Source: Halostagnicola kamekurae
Lineage (GTDB): Archaea > Halobacteriota > Halobacteria > Halobacteriales > Natrialbaceae
Length of the DNA stretch: 64,000 bases
Direction of reading: 5' to 3'
Assembly: GCF_900116205.1 (NCBI RefSeq)
Contig: NZ_FOZS01000003.1
Span: 248,001 to 312,000 of the forward strand
Position 1 is the stretch's first letter. Each line of letters starts with the position of its first letter. This document shows positions 51,686 through 61,241 of the stretch, one piece after another. The notes beneath the pieces were generated by a model. It saw only the letters and a program-made list of their open reading frames with translations. It searched no databases and had not been told where the DNA came from. Made by a program: the position numbers and the translations under genes.

Positions 51686-52984
51686 TCAGCGGTGGAAATC
51701 GACGTTGCGTTCGATATCGTTCCCGCCGTCGTCCTCGCGGCACACGCGAGCCTTCGCGGGTTCGGTGCGGGCGATTTCTCGGCCGTCCTTGAGCACCAGC
51801 GTTCGCGGCGCGCGCGTTCGAAGCGCGTTGAACGGGTCCGGCGCGTCGTAGACGACGAGCGAGCCAGGGGAGCCGACCGAAAGGCCGTAGTCGTCGCCGC
51901 CGAAGACCTCGGCGTTCGCCGTCGTGAGCATCTCCCAGAGCGGCCCGACGTCGTTCCGTCCGCTCATGTGGGCGTAGTGCAGGAGGACGAACGCCGCATC
52001 GAGCTGGTCGCCGCGCCCGTAGTGATACCACGGATCCATAACCGAGTCGTGACCGAGCCCGACGGTCACACCAGCCTCGAGTAACTCGTCGATGCGAGTG
52101 TGGCCGCGTCGGCGCGGGTAGTCGTCGTAGCGCCCCTGCAAGACCGCGTTGTCCGGCGGGTTGGTGATCACGCTGGCACCGCTTTCGGCCAGCAGCGAGA
52201 TTACTTTAGCCGCGTACGCGTTGGAATAGGAGTGCATCGCCGTCGTGTGGCTCGCCGTGACGCGGTCGCCGATCTCCCGTTTGATCGACTCGCTCGCGAG
52301 CACTTCCGTGAATCTCGAGCCCGGATCGTCCGTCTCGTCGATGTGCATGTCGACCGGCCGGTCGTACCGCTCGGCGAGGTCCATCGCGAGTTCGACCGAG
52401 GCGACGCCGTCCTCGCGGGTGTGTTCGTTGTGCGGGATCGCGCCGACGAGGTCGGCACCCATCTCGAGGGACTCCCGAAGTAGATCCTCGTGGGAGTCGT
52501 CGGTGAATACGCCGTCCTGCGGGAAAGCGACGACCTGCAGGTCGACCAAGTCGGACACCTCCTCGCGCAGTTCGAGCAGGGCGCGAACGCCCGTCAGCGA
52601 CTCCTCAGTCGTATCCGCGTGCGTCCGAACGCGGGTGATGCCGTTCGCCGCCATCCACTCGATGGCCCGCTCGGCCCTGTCTTTCACGTCGTCGGCCTCG
52701 AGCGTCTCCTTTCGGTCACCCCAGATGCCAATTCCCTCGGCGAGAGTTCCGGATTCGTTCCAGGTCGGCTCTCCGGCGGTGAGCGTCGCGTCGAGGTGGA
52801 TGTGTGGTTCTGTCAGCGTCGGCGTCACGAGTCGACCGTCCGCGCCGTATCGCCGGTCTTCCGGCGCAATCGATGGGTCGATCGAACCGGCGTCCTCGAG
52901 TCGGGTGATCGTCCCGTTCTCGATGGCGATGTCGACCGCGGATCCCTCGAGCGTCGTCGCGTTGGTGATGAGCCACGTGGTCAT
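51686..52984 (-). CDS. codA: Cytosine deaminase (CodA type) with Ser at the Asp314 position
   Basis: 432 residues aligning without gaps to the numbering I remember for E. coli CodA: His 61 and 63 (EPHIHLD), Gln 156 (AFPQDG), His 214 and Glu 217 (MHIDE), His 246 (SHTTAMHS), Asp 313 and Trp 319 (GHDSVMDPW). It deaminates cytosine to uracil using a bound metal. Position 314, Asp in E. coli, is Ser here. Substitutions there alter pyrimidine-analogue preference in E. coli, so isocytosine, creatinine-like or isoguanine-like substrates are possible. ATG at 52984 with TATA-like CTATTATC 26 bases upstream. It is divergent from the NCS1 permease gene. Confidence 0.9.
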   Translation of the reverse strand: MTTWLITNATTLEGSAVDIAIENGTITRLEDAGSIDPSIAPEDRRYGADGRLVTPTLTEPHIHLDATLTAGEPTWNESGTLAEGIGIWGDRKETLEADDVKDRAERAIEWMAANGITRVRTHADTTEESLTGVRALLELREEVSDLVDLQVVAFPQDGVFTDDSHEDLLRESLEMGADLVGAIPHNEHTREDGVASVELAMDLAERYDRPVDMHIDETDDPGSRFTEVLASESIKREIGDRVTASHTTAMHSYSNAYAAKVISLLAESGASVITNPPDNAVLQGRYDDYPRRRGHTRIDELLEAGVTVGLGHDSVMDPWYHYGRGDQLDAAFVLLHYAHMSGRNDVGPLWEMLTTANAEVFGGDDYGLSVGSPGSLVVYDAPDPFNALRTRAPRTLVLKDGREIARTEPAKARVCREDDGGNDIERNVDFHR

Positions 52985-53137
52985 GTCCCTACGACTGTCC
53001 CCCACCCCGATAATAGTTCCGTGGGTGCCAGGCTGGAACCACTTGGCGGAACAACATCTGTATAACGGAAATTTTGTGACGAAACCTTGGTCAGTTGTCC
53101 AAAACATTCATTATCTCGGCGTGACCTGTCGTGTACC

Positions 53138-54526
53138 ATGGCAACACGCGACGATGACTTCGACTGGCGGCGTATCGTCTTCGGCGACGAGAACCTGCCC
53201 GACCCGGACTACCCGCTCGATCACGTTCCCAAGGACGAGCGAAAAGGACTGGTCAGCCTCTCGGCGGTCCTGCTCGGACTGGTCTTCTTCGCGGGGACGA
53301 TGTGGGCGGGAGCGGAGGTCAGCGCGGCGATGGGGTTTCAGGAAATGCTCTCGGCGATGGTCGTCGGTCACATCATCCTCGGCGGGTACGTCGCGCTCCT
53401 CTGTGGAATCGCCGCGAGGGCCGGACTGACGACGGTCCTGCTGGCTCGATACTCCTTCGGGCGGATCGGCGCGAAGTGGGCCGACCTCCTACTCGGCGGG
53501 ACCCAGGTCGGCTGGTTCGGTGTGACTATCCCGATGGTCGCGGTGCCGACGGCGACCTACCTGGGCCTCGAGAGCGCGACGATGCTCAGCGCGTTGATCG
53601 TCGTCTGGGGGCTGATGCACATGACGACCGCGTACTTCGGGTACGACGGCATGGAGAAACTGTCCTACGTCGCCGTCCCGTTCCTCGTGGTCGTCGGCGT
53701 CCTCTCGATCGTCCTCGCCGTCGGCGACGCGGGCGGCGTCGACGGTCTGCTGTCGCAAGTCGGCGGCGGCGGGATGTCGTTCGGCCTCGCGGTGACCATC
53801 GTCGTCGGGACGTTCATCAGCGCCGGCACGCAGGCGCCGAACTGGGCGCGCTTTGCAATCAACTCTCGAGTCGGGTTCTGGGCCGGACTGATCGCCTTCC
53901 TCGTCGGGAACAGCTTCCTCTTTTTAAGCGGCGCGGTCGGCGGGGCCGTCTACGACGTGACCCCGGCGGGTGACCTCTACGAGGTGCTCGTCGCCCAGGG
54001 GTTGGCGACCGTCGGCCTGATCGCGCTGATCTTGAACATCTGGACGACCAACGACAACGCGGCCTACGCGTTCAGCGTCGCCGGAGCGGAAGCCTTCGAG
54101 TTCGACCGGAAGCGTCCGTTCGTCATCGCCGGCTGTGTCGTCGGAATCGGTCTGGCCCTCGCTGGCGCGGATGGCTTGCTACTGCCGTGGCTCGAGTTGC
54201 TGGGGCAGTACGTCCCGCCGCTGGGCGCGATCATCATTGCCGACTTCATGCTCTGCTGGCGGGGATCGATTCCGCGAATGGACGACGTTCAGTTCACCCG
54301 TGTTCGGTGGACGAGCGTGCTCGCGTACGTCGGCGGCTGTCTCGTCGCAGTGTTGACCGCCGGATCGGTACTGCCAGGTCTGACGATCGCGCCACTGGTT
54401 CCCGGCGTGGCCGCGCTCAACGGAATGATCGCGGCGGCTATCGTATACGTCGTCGGCTACTACGCGCTCGAGAAACCCGGCGTGATTCCCTCCCACGACA
54501 TCCCCGCGGACGCCGATCGGATCTGA
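53138..54526 (+). CDS. NCS1-family nucleobase permease (cytosine permease-like)
   Basis: 462 residues, about twelve hydrophobic segments after a 45-residue acidic N-terminus. Typical lines: YSFGRIGAKWADLLLGGTQVGWFGVTIPMVAVPTATYLG (first half) and LILNIWTTNDNAAYAFSVAGAEAF (about 300). It resembles CodB, which imports cytosine with Na+ or H+. The shared control region with the divergent codA gene supports a cytosine substrate. TATA-like CATTATC lies about 27 bases before the ATG at 53138. The extra upstream frame is not hydrophobic. Confidence 0.87.
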   Translation: MATRDDDFDWRRIVFGDENLPDPDYPLDHVPKDERKGLVSLSAVLLGLVFFAGTMWAGAEVSAAMGFQEMLSAMVVGHIILGGYVALLCGIAARAGLTTVLLARYSFGRIGAKWADLLLGGTQVGWFGVTIPMVAVPTATYLGLESATMLSALIVVWGLMHMTTAYFGYDGMEKLSYVAVPFLVVVGVLSIVLAVGDAGGVDGLLSQVGGGGMSFGLAVTIVVGTFISAGTQAPNWARFAINSRVGFWAGLIAFLVGNSFLFLSGAVGGAVYDVTPAGDLYEVLVAQGLATVGLIALILNIWTTNDNAAYAFSVAGAEAFEFDRKRPFVIAGCVVGIGLALAGADGLLLPWLELLGQYVPPLGAIIIADFMLCWRGSIPRMDDVQFTRVRWTSVLAYVGGCLVAVLTAGSVLPGLTIAPLVPGVAALNGMIAAAIVYVVGYYALEKPGVIPSHDIPADADRI

Positions 54527-54573
54527 CCGACCGGGACCCGACGGCTGAATAAAACGACGTTTTTCGAACGGTT

Positions 54574-54999
54574 CTACCGTGCGATCAACACCGGCACCGG
54601 CGACCGCCGGGTAACCTTCTCCGCCACGCTGCCGAGCAGCACCCGCGCGAGGCCGTCTCGACCGTGGCTGCCGATGACAATCAGATCGTAGTCGCCGTCC
54701 TCCGCTCGAGAGACGATCAGCCGGTCGGGTCGTCCGCGTCCGCGTTCGGTCTCGATCTCGACGCCGAGTTCGTCGCCGCGCTCTCGAGCGGCCTCGAGAA
54801 TCTCGTCCGATCGCTCGAGTTCGGCCTCGTCGTCCGGAACGTCCCCCGTCATCCCGGAGAACGTTCCCAGATCTCCCTGTCCGACTTCGACGACGTGTAG
54901 CGCAGTGAACTCCGCGTCGGGAAACGTCTCGATCGCGTACTCGAGGGTCTCGTCTGATCGGTCCGATCCGTCGACTGGAACCAGAATTCGGTTGGGCAT
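54574..54999 (-). CDS. Universal stress protein (UspA family)
   Basis: 141 residues, single Usp domain beginning RILVPVDGSDRSDETLEYA. The ATP-loop GSHGRDGLARVLLGSVAEKVTRRS (113-136) matches G-x2-G-x9-G-S, so nucleotide binding is likely. It differs from the Usp at 1123 in being shorter and more canonical. A TATA-like AGTATAATATT 22-32 bases upstream predicts a leaderless transcript. Confidence 0.88.
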   Translation of the reverse strand: MPNRILVPVDGSDRSDETLEYAIETFPDAEFTALHVVEVGQGDLGTFSGMTGDVPDDEAELERSDEILEAARERGDELGVEIETERGRGRPDRLIVSRAEDGDYDLIVIGSHGRDGLARVLLGSVAEKVTRRSPVPVLIAR

Positions 55000-55117
55000 A
55001 GTCGCTCTACGGACCGCAGCAATATTATACTTTCATCGACACTTAGGGGAGCGAGAATGAAGACGGACAGTCAGTCGTGGGATAGTGCTATTACCCCTGC
55101 GCACAATATCCGGCCGT

Positions 55118-56161
55118 ATGAGCATGAAAGCCTGCGTTCTCGAGGAGTGGGGCGGCTCGCTCTCGGTCGAAACGGTGCCGGAACCAGAACCCGGGCCGGG
55201 CGAAGTGCGAATCGACGTTCGCGCCTGCGGCGTCACGAGAACGATCGAAAACGCGATTCAGGGCGGGCTCGCCGACGATCCCGCGCTCACCCCGCGGATT
55301 CCGGGCCACGAGTTCGCCGGTATCGTTGAAGCCGTCGGCGACGGCGTCGCCGGAGTGACGCCGGGGGATCGCGTCCTCGCGTACTTCTATCTCTCCTGTG
55401 GCGACTGTGAGGCGTGCCGGCGCGGCGAGACGAACCAGTGTCTGAACGTCGGGGGCTGGTACGGCGTGAACTGCGACGGCGCGTACGCCGAGAAGGCCAT
55501 CGCACCGGCGACGAACGTCCTCCCGCTGCCCGACGGGGCGAGTTTCGCCGCGGGAGCCGTCGCCGCCGACGGCCTCGCGACGCCGCTCCACGTCTGTCGC
55601 CGGACCGGCATCGACGACACAGACACCGTCGTCGTCATCGGCGCCGCGGGACGGGTCGGCATCCACCTCTCGCAACTGGCCGCCCGGCGTGGCTCGCGGG
55701 TGCTCGCGGCGGACGTCGACGACGAACGCCTCGAGCACGTCGACCGCGTGACCGGCGGAACGGTGACCCCGATCGACGCCCGCGGCGACGGGTTCGCCGA
55801 TCGGCTCCGCGCGGCCGCCCCGACCGACCGCGGCCCGACGGTCGTCGTCGACACCGTCGGCGATATCGAGACGCTCGAGGCGGCCTGGGACGCGCTGGGG
55901 ATGGGCGGACAGGTCGTCACCCTGACGACCCACCACGATCGCTCGTTCGCGCCGCTTTTGAAGGAGTTCGTCGTGAAAGAGGGCGCGCTGCTCGGATCAC
56001 GGTACGCGACGAAAGACGAGGTGGTCAGAGCCGGCGAACTGTTCGCCGCCGATCGGATCGACCCCATTATTTCCGAACGGATCGATCTCGAGGAGGTTCC
56101 CGCGGCCCACGAGCGAATCAGAAACGGCGAGAGCCACGGGATGATCGTGCTCGAGCCGTAG
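55118..56161 (+). CDS. Zinc-dependent alcohol dehydrogenase (MDR family)
   Basis: 347 residues. PGHEFAGIVEAVGDG (about 58-72) has the GHE zinc motif, CGDCEACRRGETNQC (about 91-105) is the four-Cys structural zinc loop, and VIGAAGRVGIHLSQLAARRG is the coenzyme Rossmann loop. At the usual first catalytic Cys the sequence reads RACGVTRTIENA, which keeps Cys but not the His/Asp that usually follow. It oxidises an alcohol or reduces an aldehyde or enoyl group. ATG at 55118 (or 55124). The gene stands alone. Confidence 0.85.
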   Translation: MSMKACVLEEWGGSLSVETVPEPEPGPGEVRIDVRACGVTRTIENAIQGGLADDPALTPRIPGHEFAGIVEAVGDGVAGVTPGDRVLAYFYLSCGDCEACRRGETNQCLNVGGWYGVNCDGAYAEKAIAPATNVLPLPDGASFAAGAVAADGLATPLHVCRRTGIDDTDTVVVIGAAGRVGIHLSQLAARRGSRVLAADVDDERLEHVDRVTGGTVTPIDARGDGFADRLRAAAPTDRGPTVVVDTVGDIETLEAAWDALGMGGQVVTLTTHHDRSFAPLLKEFVVKEGALLGSRYATKDEVVRAGELFAADRIDPIISERIDLEEVPAAHERIRNGESHGMIVLEP

Positions 56162-56188
56162 CCGAAATAGAAACCACTGCGCGTCCAG

Positions 56189-57556
56189 TTAGTCGGAACC
56201 CGCGGGGCGCGTCGATTCGCCGTCCAGCCCGCCGTCGCCCGGAAGAACCAGATTGAGCACGAGCGGCGTCACGCCGCCGACCAATAAGCCGGATCCGACC
56301 AGCACGCGTACGGACTCGGGTAGTTGCTCGAGCATCTCGGGCGTAATTTCGACGCCGACGCCGAGGACCACCGAGGCGGCAATGATCGTCAAGTTCCGGC
56401 GCTCGAGTTCCACGCGATCCGCGACGATTCGGAGGCCGATCGAGAAGATCATTCCGAACAGGACGACGGCGGCACCGCCGAGAACGGGGTCTGGCATCGC
56501 CGCGGCGACTGCGGCGACCTTCGGCACGAGTCCGAGGATCACGAGGAACACGCCACAGATCCCGACGACGAAGCGGCTGGCGACGCCGGTGAATCCGATG
56601 AGGCCGACGTTCTGTGAGAACGAGGTGTTGGGGAAGGCGTTGAACACGCCGGCGAGCATGCTCATGACCCCGTCCGCGACGATTCCACCGCTCGTTTCGT
56701 CGGTGGTGGCCCGCCGGTCGACCGTGCCGGTGGTCCCCTCGATGTCCCCGATCGTCTCGATCGAGGTGATGACGTAGGCGAACGCGGCGATGACGATGGC
56801 GCTCGGGTGGAACTCGACGCCGAACTGCAGCGGCGTCGGCGCTTCGATCCACGCCGCCTCGGCAACGCCAGAGAGGTCGAGCAGGCCGAGCGGGTAGGCG
56901 ACGAGGTAGCCGACGACGACCGCGATCAGGATGCTCGAGATCGAGACGAACCCCTCGGTGTACTGGTTCAGACCGATCGCCAGAACGAACACGAGCCCGG
57001 CGAGCCCGAGGTTGGACAACGCGCCGAAGTCGGGTGATCCCACGCCGCCCGCGGAGTACTCCATGGCGACCGGGATCAGGGTGAGTCCGACGAGCATCAC
57101 GACGATTCCCGTCACGAGCGGCGGGAATAACCGACGGAGGTCCTCGTAGAAGTACCCGATGACGATCTCGACCGGTGCGGCGACGATCACCGCCCCGAAG
57201 AGCGCGGCGACGCCGTAGGTGCTGCCGATGTTGATAAGCGGCGCGACGAAGATGGCGCTCGTTCCCATCACGATCGGAAGCCGCGCCCCGACCGGACCGA
57301 TCGAGTAGACCTGGACGATCGTCGCGACTCCGGCGACCAGCAGCGCCATCTGGACGATGAACGTCGTTTCAGCGCCGTCGAGGCCGATCGCGCCGGCGAT
57401 CACGAGCGGTAACGCGACCGTCGAGAGGAACATCGCCAGCAGGTGTTGCAATCCCAGCGGAATCGCCTCCGCGAGCGGCGGTTCGTCTTCGATACCGTAC
57501 TCGATTAGCTGTTCGTCGGCGTCGGCCGACGATTGTTGGGTGTTACTGTCTACCAT
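56189..57556 (-). CDS. NCS2-family permease, purine (xanthine/urate) signature
   Basis: 455 residues, about fourteen hydrophobic segments. The first helix has GLQHLLAMF (the NCS2 QH motif). The NCS2 signature reads QNVGLIGFTGVASR, with Gln in the position where XanQ/UacT-type purine carriers have Gln and UraA-type uracil carriers have Glu. That suggests xanthine, urate or hypoxanthine uptake with a proton or sodium. ATG at 57556 lies about 28 bases from TATA-like CTATATACG. The gene is divergent from the MFS gene. Confidence 0.87.
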   Translation of the reverse strand: MVDSNTQQSSADADEQLIEYGIEDEPPLAEAIPLGLQHLLAMFLSTVALPLVIAGAIGLDGAETTFIVQMALLVAGVATIVQVYSIGPVGARLPIVMGTSAIFVAPLINIGSTYGVAALFGAVIVAAPVEIVIGYFYEDLRRLFPPLVTGIVVMLVGLTLIPVAMEYSAGGVGSPDFGALSNLGLAGLVFVLAIGLNQYTEGFVSISSILIAVVVGYLVAYPLGLLDLSGVAEAAWIEAPTPLQFGVEFHPSAIVIAAFAYVITSIETIGDIEGTTGTVDRRATTDETSGGIVADGVMSMLAGVFNAFPNTSFSQNVGLIGFTGVASRFVVGICGVFLVILGLVPKVAAVAAAMPDPVLGGAAVVLFGMIFSIGLRIVADRVELERRNLTIIAASVVLGVGVEITPEMLEQLPESVRVLVGSGLLVGGVTPLVLNLVLPGDGGLDGESTRPAGSD

Positions 57557-57678
57557 AAACATAGAGATAAAATTAGACGCGTATATAGTTTTCTTCGGAC
57601 TATCCACACGTAGCGTCAGTTATTGGGCGATCACCGCCACCACAACGCATTTACTGTGGTAACGGATTGGACACGTCA

Positions 57679-58842
57679 ATGGCAACTGCGACAGAGACGA
57701 GGGCCCGAAGCCGGTCGATTCCGTGGCGTGCCGTCGGCGCCGTCGGCGTCGGACTGTTCGGCCTCGGCCTCGCCGTCGGCTCGTACGGCGCGTACGTCAC
57801 GCTGCTTATCGCGAGTGGCGTAGGGCCCGACGCGGCCGGCTTCGGAATGTCGCTGTTCCTGCTCGGACAACTCCTCGCCGTCGTTCCCGCGGATCGACTC
57901 ACGCGAACGATGCGGGTCGAACGTGTCGGTGCCCTCGGTCTCGCGGGGGCCGGTATCGGCATCGCTATCGGAGCCAGCGTCACGCTCGAGACGACGTACC
58001 TCTCCCGTCTCTTGCTCGGGCTCGGACAGGGAACGGCGTTCGTCGCCGGCATGAAGTACGTCGGGCTACGGACCGCCGGGGCCGACACCGCGACGGCACA
58101 GGGGATGCTCGGCGCGCTGTTCACGCTCGGTCTCGCCGTCGCGCTCGCGGCGAGTCCACCTGCGGTCGACGCGCTCGGTCCGACCGCACCGGCGCTCGCC
58201 GCGGCCGCAAGCACGCTCCTCGGGGCCGCGTTGACCCTGCGATTGGCGCCGGTCACCGGAAACTCGATAACTCCCGTTCGGGCGTACATCGAGCCCTTCA
58301 CGTCGGCCGACGGCCTCGCGCTCGGGCTTGGGAACATGGCGACGTTCGGCTTCCTGATGGTCGCCGCGACCTGGTACACCGATGTCCTCGCCGGCGTCGC
58401 CGTTCCGTCGGTCGTCATCCTCGTCGGTTTCGCGCTGGCGACGGTGCTGGGCCGTGGCCTCGGCGGGTGGCTGTCTCGAGGCCACGGCGAGCGGGCAACG
58501 GTGGCGGGATCGCTGCTCGGTCTCACGATCGTCCTCGGCGGGCTCGCGGCGTCGATCGCAGCAGATTCGGCGGTCGGAATCGCCGCCGGACTCGTCCTGA
58601 CCGGCTTCGGCTTCGGGATTCCGTTCGGGCCGCTTTTCAGCCTCGCGTTCTCGGAACTGGCCGACGATCCGGGCGTGACGCTCTCGGGGATGTTACTCGT
58701 CGGAAACGCCGGAGCGCTCGCGTACCCGTGGCTCGTCGGCCGACTGCTCACCGCGACGGCGGGCTACGCAGCCGGCTTCGCGGCGATGGGGCTCTCGGTC
58801 GGTGCGATCTGGCTGCTCTGGGTTCGAACGATCGGGCACTGA
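57679..58842 (+). CDS. Major facilitator superfamily transporter
   Basis: 387 residues with about twelve hydrophobic segments. The loop-2/3 motif is weak (PADRLTRTMRVERVG), and two glycine-rich halves are evident (LLGLGQGTAFVAGMKY in the first, LTGFGFGIPFGPLF in the second). The substrate is not evident; an MFS gene between two NCS2 permeases and a hydrolase could move a pathway product or another nucleoside. ATG at 57679, with TATA-like CATTTACTG about 27 bases upstream. A TTG 12 bases earlier is also open. Confidence 0.8.
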   Translation: MATATETRARSRSIPWRAVGAVGVGLFGLGLAVGSYGAYVTLLIASGVGPDAAGFGMSLFLLGQLLAVVPADRLTRTMRVERVGALGLAGAGIGIAIGASVTLETTYLSRLLLGLGQGTAFVAGMKYVGLRTAGADTATAQGMLGALFTLGLAVALAASPPAVDALGPTAPALAAAASTLLGAALTLRLAPVTGNSITPVRAYIEPFTSADGLALGLGNMATFGFLMVAATWYTDVLAGVAVPSVVILVGFALATVLGRGLGGWLSRGHGERATVAGSLLGLTIVLGGLAASIAADSAVGIAAGLVLTGFGFGIPFGPLFSLAFSELADDPGVTLSGMLLVGNAGALAYPWLVGRLLTATAGYAAGFAAMGLSVGAIWLLWVRTIGH

Positions 58843-58916
58843 GAGCGAATACTCGTGTGCCAACGGGAGTCCAATAGCACCGCGTTGCGGACAGAAACCG
58901 GAAGAAACTGGGGCGA

Positions 58917-60803
58917 TTACCGCGGCTGGACGGGCAGTTCGATCTGGGTCGCGTACTCGCTGTCGTGGTGGACCGTGTTAGTCGCGACGTTGTACTCGCG
59001 GTCGCCGTAGAGCGGCCCGCCGGTGTTGTGGTTCACGTCGAAGCGCGGATAGTTAGACGAGGAGATGTCGAGTCGGATCCGGTGACCTTCTTCGAAGACG
59101 GTCGAGGTCGGGTACGGCTCCATCTCGAACGCGTAGACCTCGCCGGCCTCGAGGAAGTCCGGTTCGTCGCGGTAGCCGCGATACCGGCCGCGACAGATCG
59201 AGTCCGAGACGTTGACCGCGAAGCCGTTGGGGAAGTCCTCGCTCTCCGGATACTCGTCGATCAGCTTCGCCGTGAAGTCGGTGTCCGGCGCGTCGGTCGA
59301 GCCGTAGACGGTCACGCTGATCGGACCCGTCACTTCGACCGCCTCCTCGAGCGGCGGAGTGCGATAGACCAGCACGTCGCTTCGCTGCTCGAGCGGCCCG
59401 TAGGGTTCGTCGGCTCCGAGCGTGTCGGGTCGGGTCCGCTGGTCCATGCCGCCCCGGCCGGTGAGGTCCTGCAGTTTGCGCTGTGCGAGCGGGTACTCGA
59501 GGATGTTCTCCTCGCGTTGCTCATAGGTGATGTACGACGAGCAGTTGCCGCCGAGCGTCGGGACGGGGTCTTTGGGGTCGAACTCGTAGGTGGTCGAACT
59601 GTTCTCGACCGTCGGCTTCTCCGTCGAGAGCGTTCCGTCGCCGTGGACGTAATAGGTCTCGAACTCCGTGTCGGGTAGCGGCCACGCGGACCCCGAGCGC
59701 CACTCGCCGCCGTGGAAGAGGCGGTCGCCGGACCGGGAGCCGTCGCCGGTCCCCATCTCGAAGTACTGGACCGTCGGCTGGTCCGACCAGGTGTCTTCGC
59801 CCTTGAGGTAGTGATCGAAGAATCGCAGTCTGGTCTCCTGATAGTCCCGCAGCGCCGCCTCGCCGAACTCGAGTTCGCCAGAGTAGGACTTGTTCCAGGA
59901 GGGCAGCGGATAGCTATTCCAGCCGTGGGTCCAGGGCCCCATCAGCAGGTAGTGGTCGCTGTCCTTGCGCTCGGCCAGCGCCTCGAAGTTGTCGCAGGTC
60001 GCCTTCGTGTAGGAGTCGTACCACGCCCCCGAGTAGACGGTGGGCACGTCGGCCGACTCGTCGTAGAACGCCTCGAAGTTGAAGCCGGGTTCCTGCCAGA
60101 GCTCGTCGCTGGCGCTGCCCTGCGTCATGATGTCGAAGGCCCACTCCTCGTAGTCGGGGATATGTCGCAGCGGCGATTGCCCGCGCTGGATCGGGCCGTT
60201 CTCGAGCACCTCGCCGACGTCGACGTTGGCCAGACGCTGCTGGACATCCTCGTTCTCGAGCGCGCGTTTGGCGAAACCGCCGCCGAGGGTGAAGGCCCAG
60301 GCGAGCCAGCGCAGTTCGAACGCGCCGTTGTGTCGGAACGTCGCCTTGCGGCCGTTGGCCGCGCCCTGATTGACGAACATGGCCGCTAAGTGAGGGGGGT
60401 CCTGCGTCGCGAGCGCGCTCTGAACCCACGCGCCGTAGGAGGTGCCGAAAGTGCCGACCTGCCCGTCGCAGTAGGGTTGCTCGGCGAGCCACTCGACGGT
60501 GTCGTAGCCGTCCTCGGGTTCGTTCTTGAAGATGTAGTACTCGCCCTCGCTGTCGAAGCGGCCGCGACAGTCCTGTATCGCGACGACGTAGCCGCGTTCT
60601 GCGTACCACTCGCCGTGTCGCTCCATGCGGCCGCGTTTGCCGTAGGGCGTCCGATCGAGCAAAACCGGTTTCGGCTCGTCGATCGGGTCGCCCGTCTCCG
60701 GGTCTGCGGGGCGATAGACGTCCGTCGCGAGGTGTACCCCATCGCGCGTTTCGACCTGTACGTTCAACTCGGCGTGGACCGCGTACTCCGGATCGGATGC
60801 CAT
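58917..60803 (-). CDS. CocE/NonD-family serine hydrolase (X-Pro dipeptidyl-peptidase S15 type)
   Basis: About 628 residues. ETRDGVHLATDVYRP at the N-terminus, LLDRTPYGKRG, the nucleophile elbow GTFGTSYGAWVQSAL (Ser in GTSYG), and the C-terminal jelly-roll domain with APDTDFTAKLIDEYP and HRIRLDISSSNYPRFDVN. CocE-type enzymes cleave esters or acyl bonds; family members act on cocaine, glutaryl-7-ACA and proline peptides. The role here is unknown, and hydrolysis of an ester or amide linked to the heterocycle pathway is possible. ATGs at 60824 and 60845 are also open; 60803 is nearest to the domain. Confidence 0.82.
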   Translation of the reverse strand: MASDPEYAVHAELNVQVETRDGVHLATDVYRPADPETGDPIDEPKPVLLDRTPYGKRGRMERHGEWYAERGYVVAIQDCRGRFDSEGEYYIFKNEPEDGYDTVEWLAEQPYCDGQVGTFGTSYGAWVQSALATQDPPHLAAMFVNQGAANGRKATFRHNGAFELRWLAWAFTLGGGFAKRALENEDVQQRLANVDVGEVLENGPIQRGQSPLRHIPDYEEWAFDIMTQGSASDELWQEPGFNFEAFYDESADVPTVYSGAWYDSYTKATCDNFEALAERKDSDHYLLMGPWTHGWNSYPLPSWNKSYSGELEFGEAALRDYQETRLRFFDHYLKGEDTWSDQPTVQYFEMGTGDGSRSGDRLFHGGEWRSGSAWPLPDTEFETYYVHGDGTLSTEKPTVENSSTTYEFDPKDPVPTLGGNCSSYITYEQREENILEYPLAQRKLQDLTGRGGMDQRTRPDTLGADEPYGPLEQRSDVLVYRTPPLEEAVEVTGPISVTVYGSTDAPDTDFTAKLIDEYPESEDFPNGFAVNVSDSICRGRYRGYRDEPDFLEAGEVYAFEMEPYPTSTVFEEGHRIRLDISSSNYPRFDVNHNTGGPLYGDREYNVATNTVHHDSEYATQIELPVQPR

Positions 60804-61241
60804 CACTCCCACAGAGACGGTCATCCTGTAAGAGTGTATCCCCATATGATCGGTTTCTGATACCGGCCCAGGCGGGTCGGTTTGCTATCTCGGGTCCGGG
60901 TTGGCCCGTCGAACGTATCCGTGATGGTGATCGATACCGGTAGCTCTGAGCCGCCGATGCCGGTAGTCTCGAGCCACCGATACCCACACCCGACGCGGTC
61001 ACACTGTCGACTCACCGATGATCTGTCGCCATCGCCCGAGAAATCGAACAATCCGATAGATATTGATGCGTATCGTCTGTTCTTTTCGACCAATCGCGTT
61101 CGAAGTAGGTTGATTGAAACGACGCCGCTCCTCCCTGCCGGTAGATTTATATACGTACCGCGGGTTTTTGTCCCCATGTCTGTTCGAGTGTGTCATACTC
61201 TCGTACAGCACGCTCGGTGAAGAGCCGGGGACTGAGTTACA
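60804..61241. other. Upstream region of the second NCS2 permease gene
   Basis: No gene other than a possible 14-codon leader frame (61176-61220) was seen. TATA-like TTTATATAC (61146-61154) is about 90 bases from the permease ATG, so the message probably has a leader of about 65 bases, unlike most genes here. Confidence 0.5.
61176..61220 (+). CDS. Possible leaderless 14-codon upstream frame
   Basis: ATG at 61176 lies 26 bases after the TATA centre, exactly where transcription should start, and the frame MSVRVCHTLVQHAR ends in TGA 21 bases before the permease ATG. This looks like a leaderless mini-gene that would be translated before the permease. It could couple translation or sense a metabolite, but it may be chance. 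Confidence 0.3.
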   Translation: MSVRVCHTLVQHAR

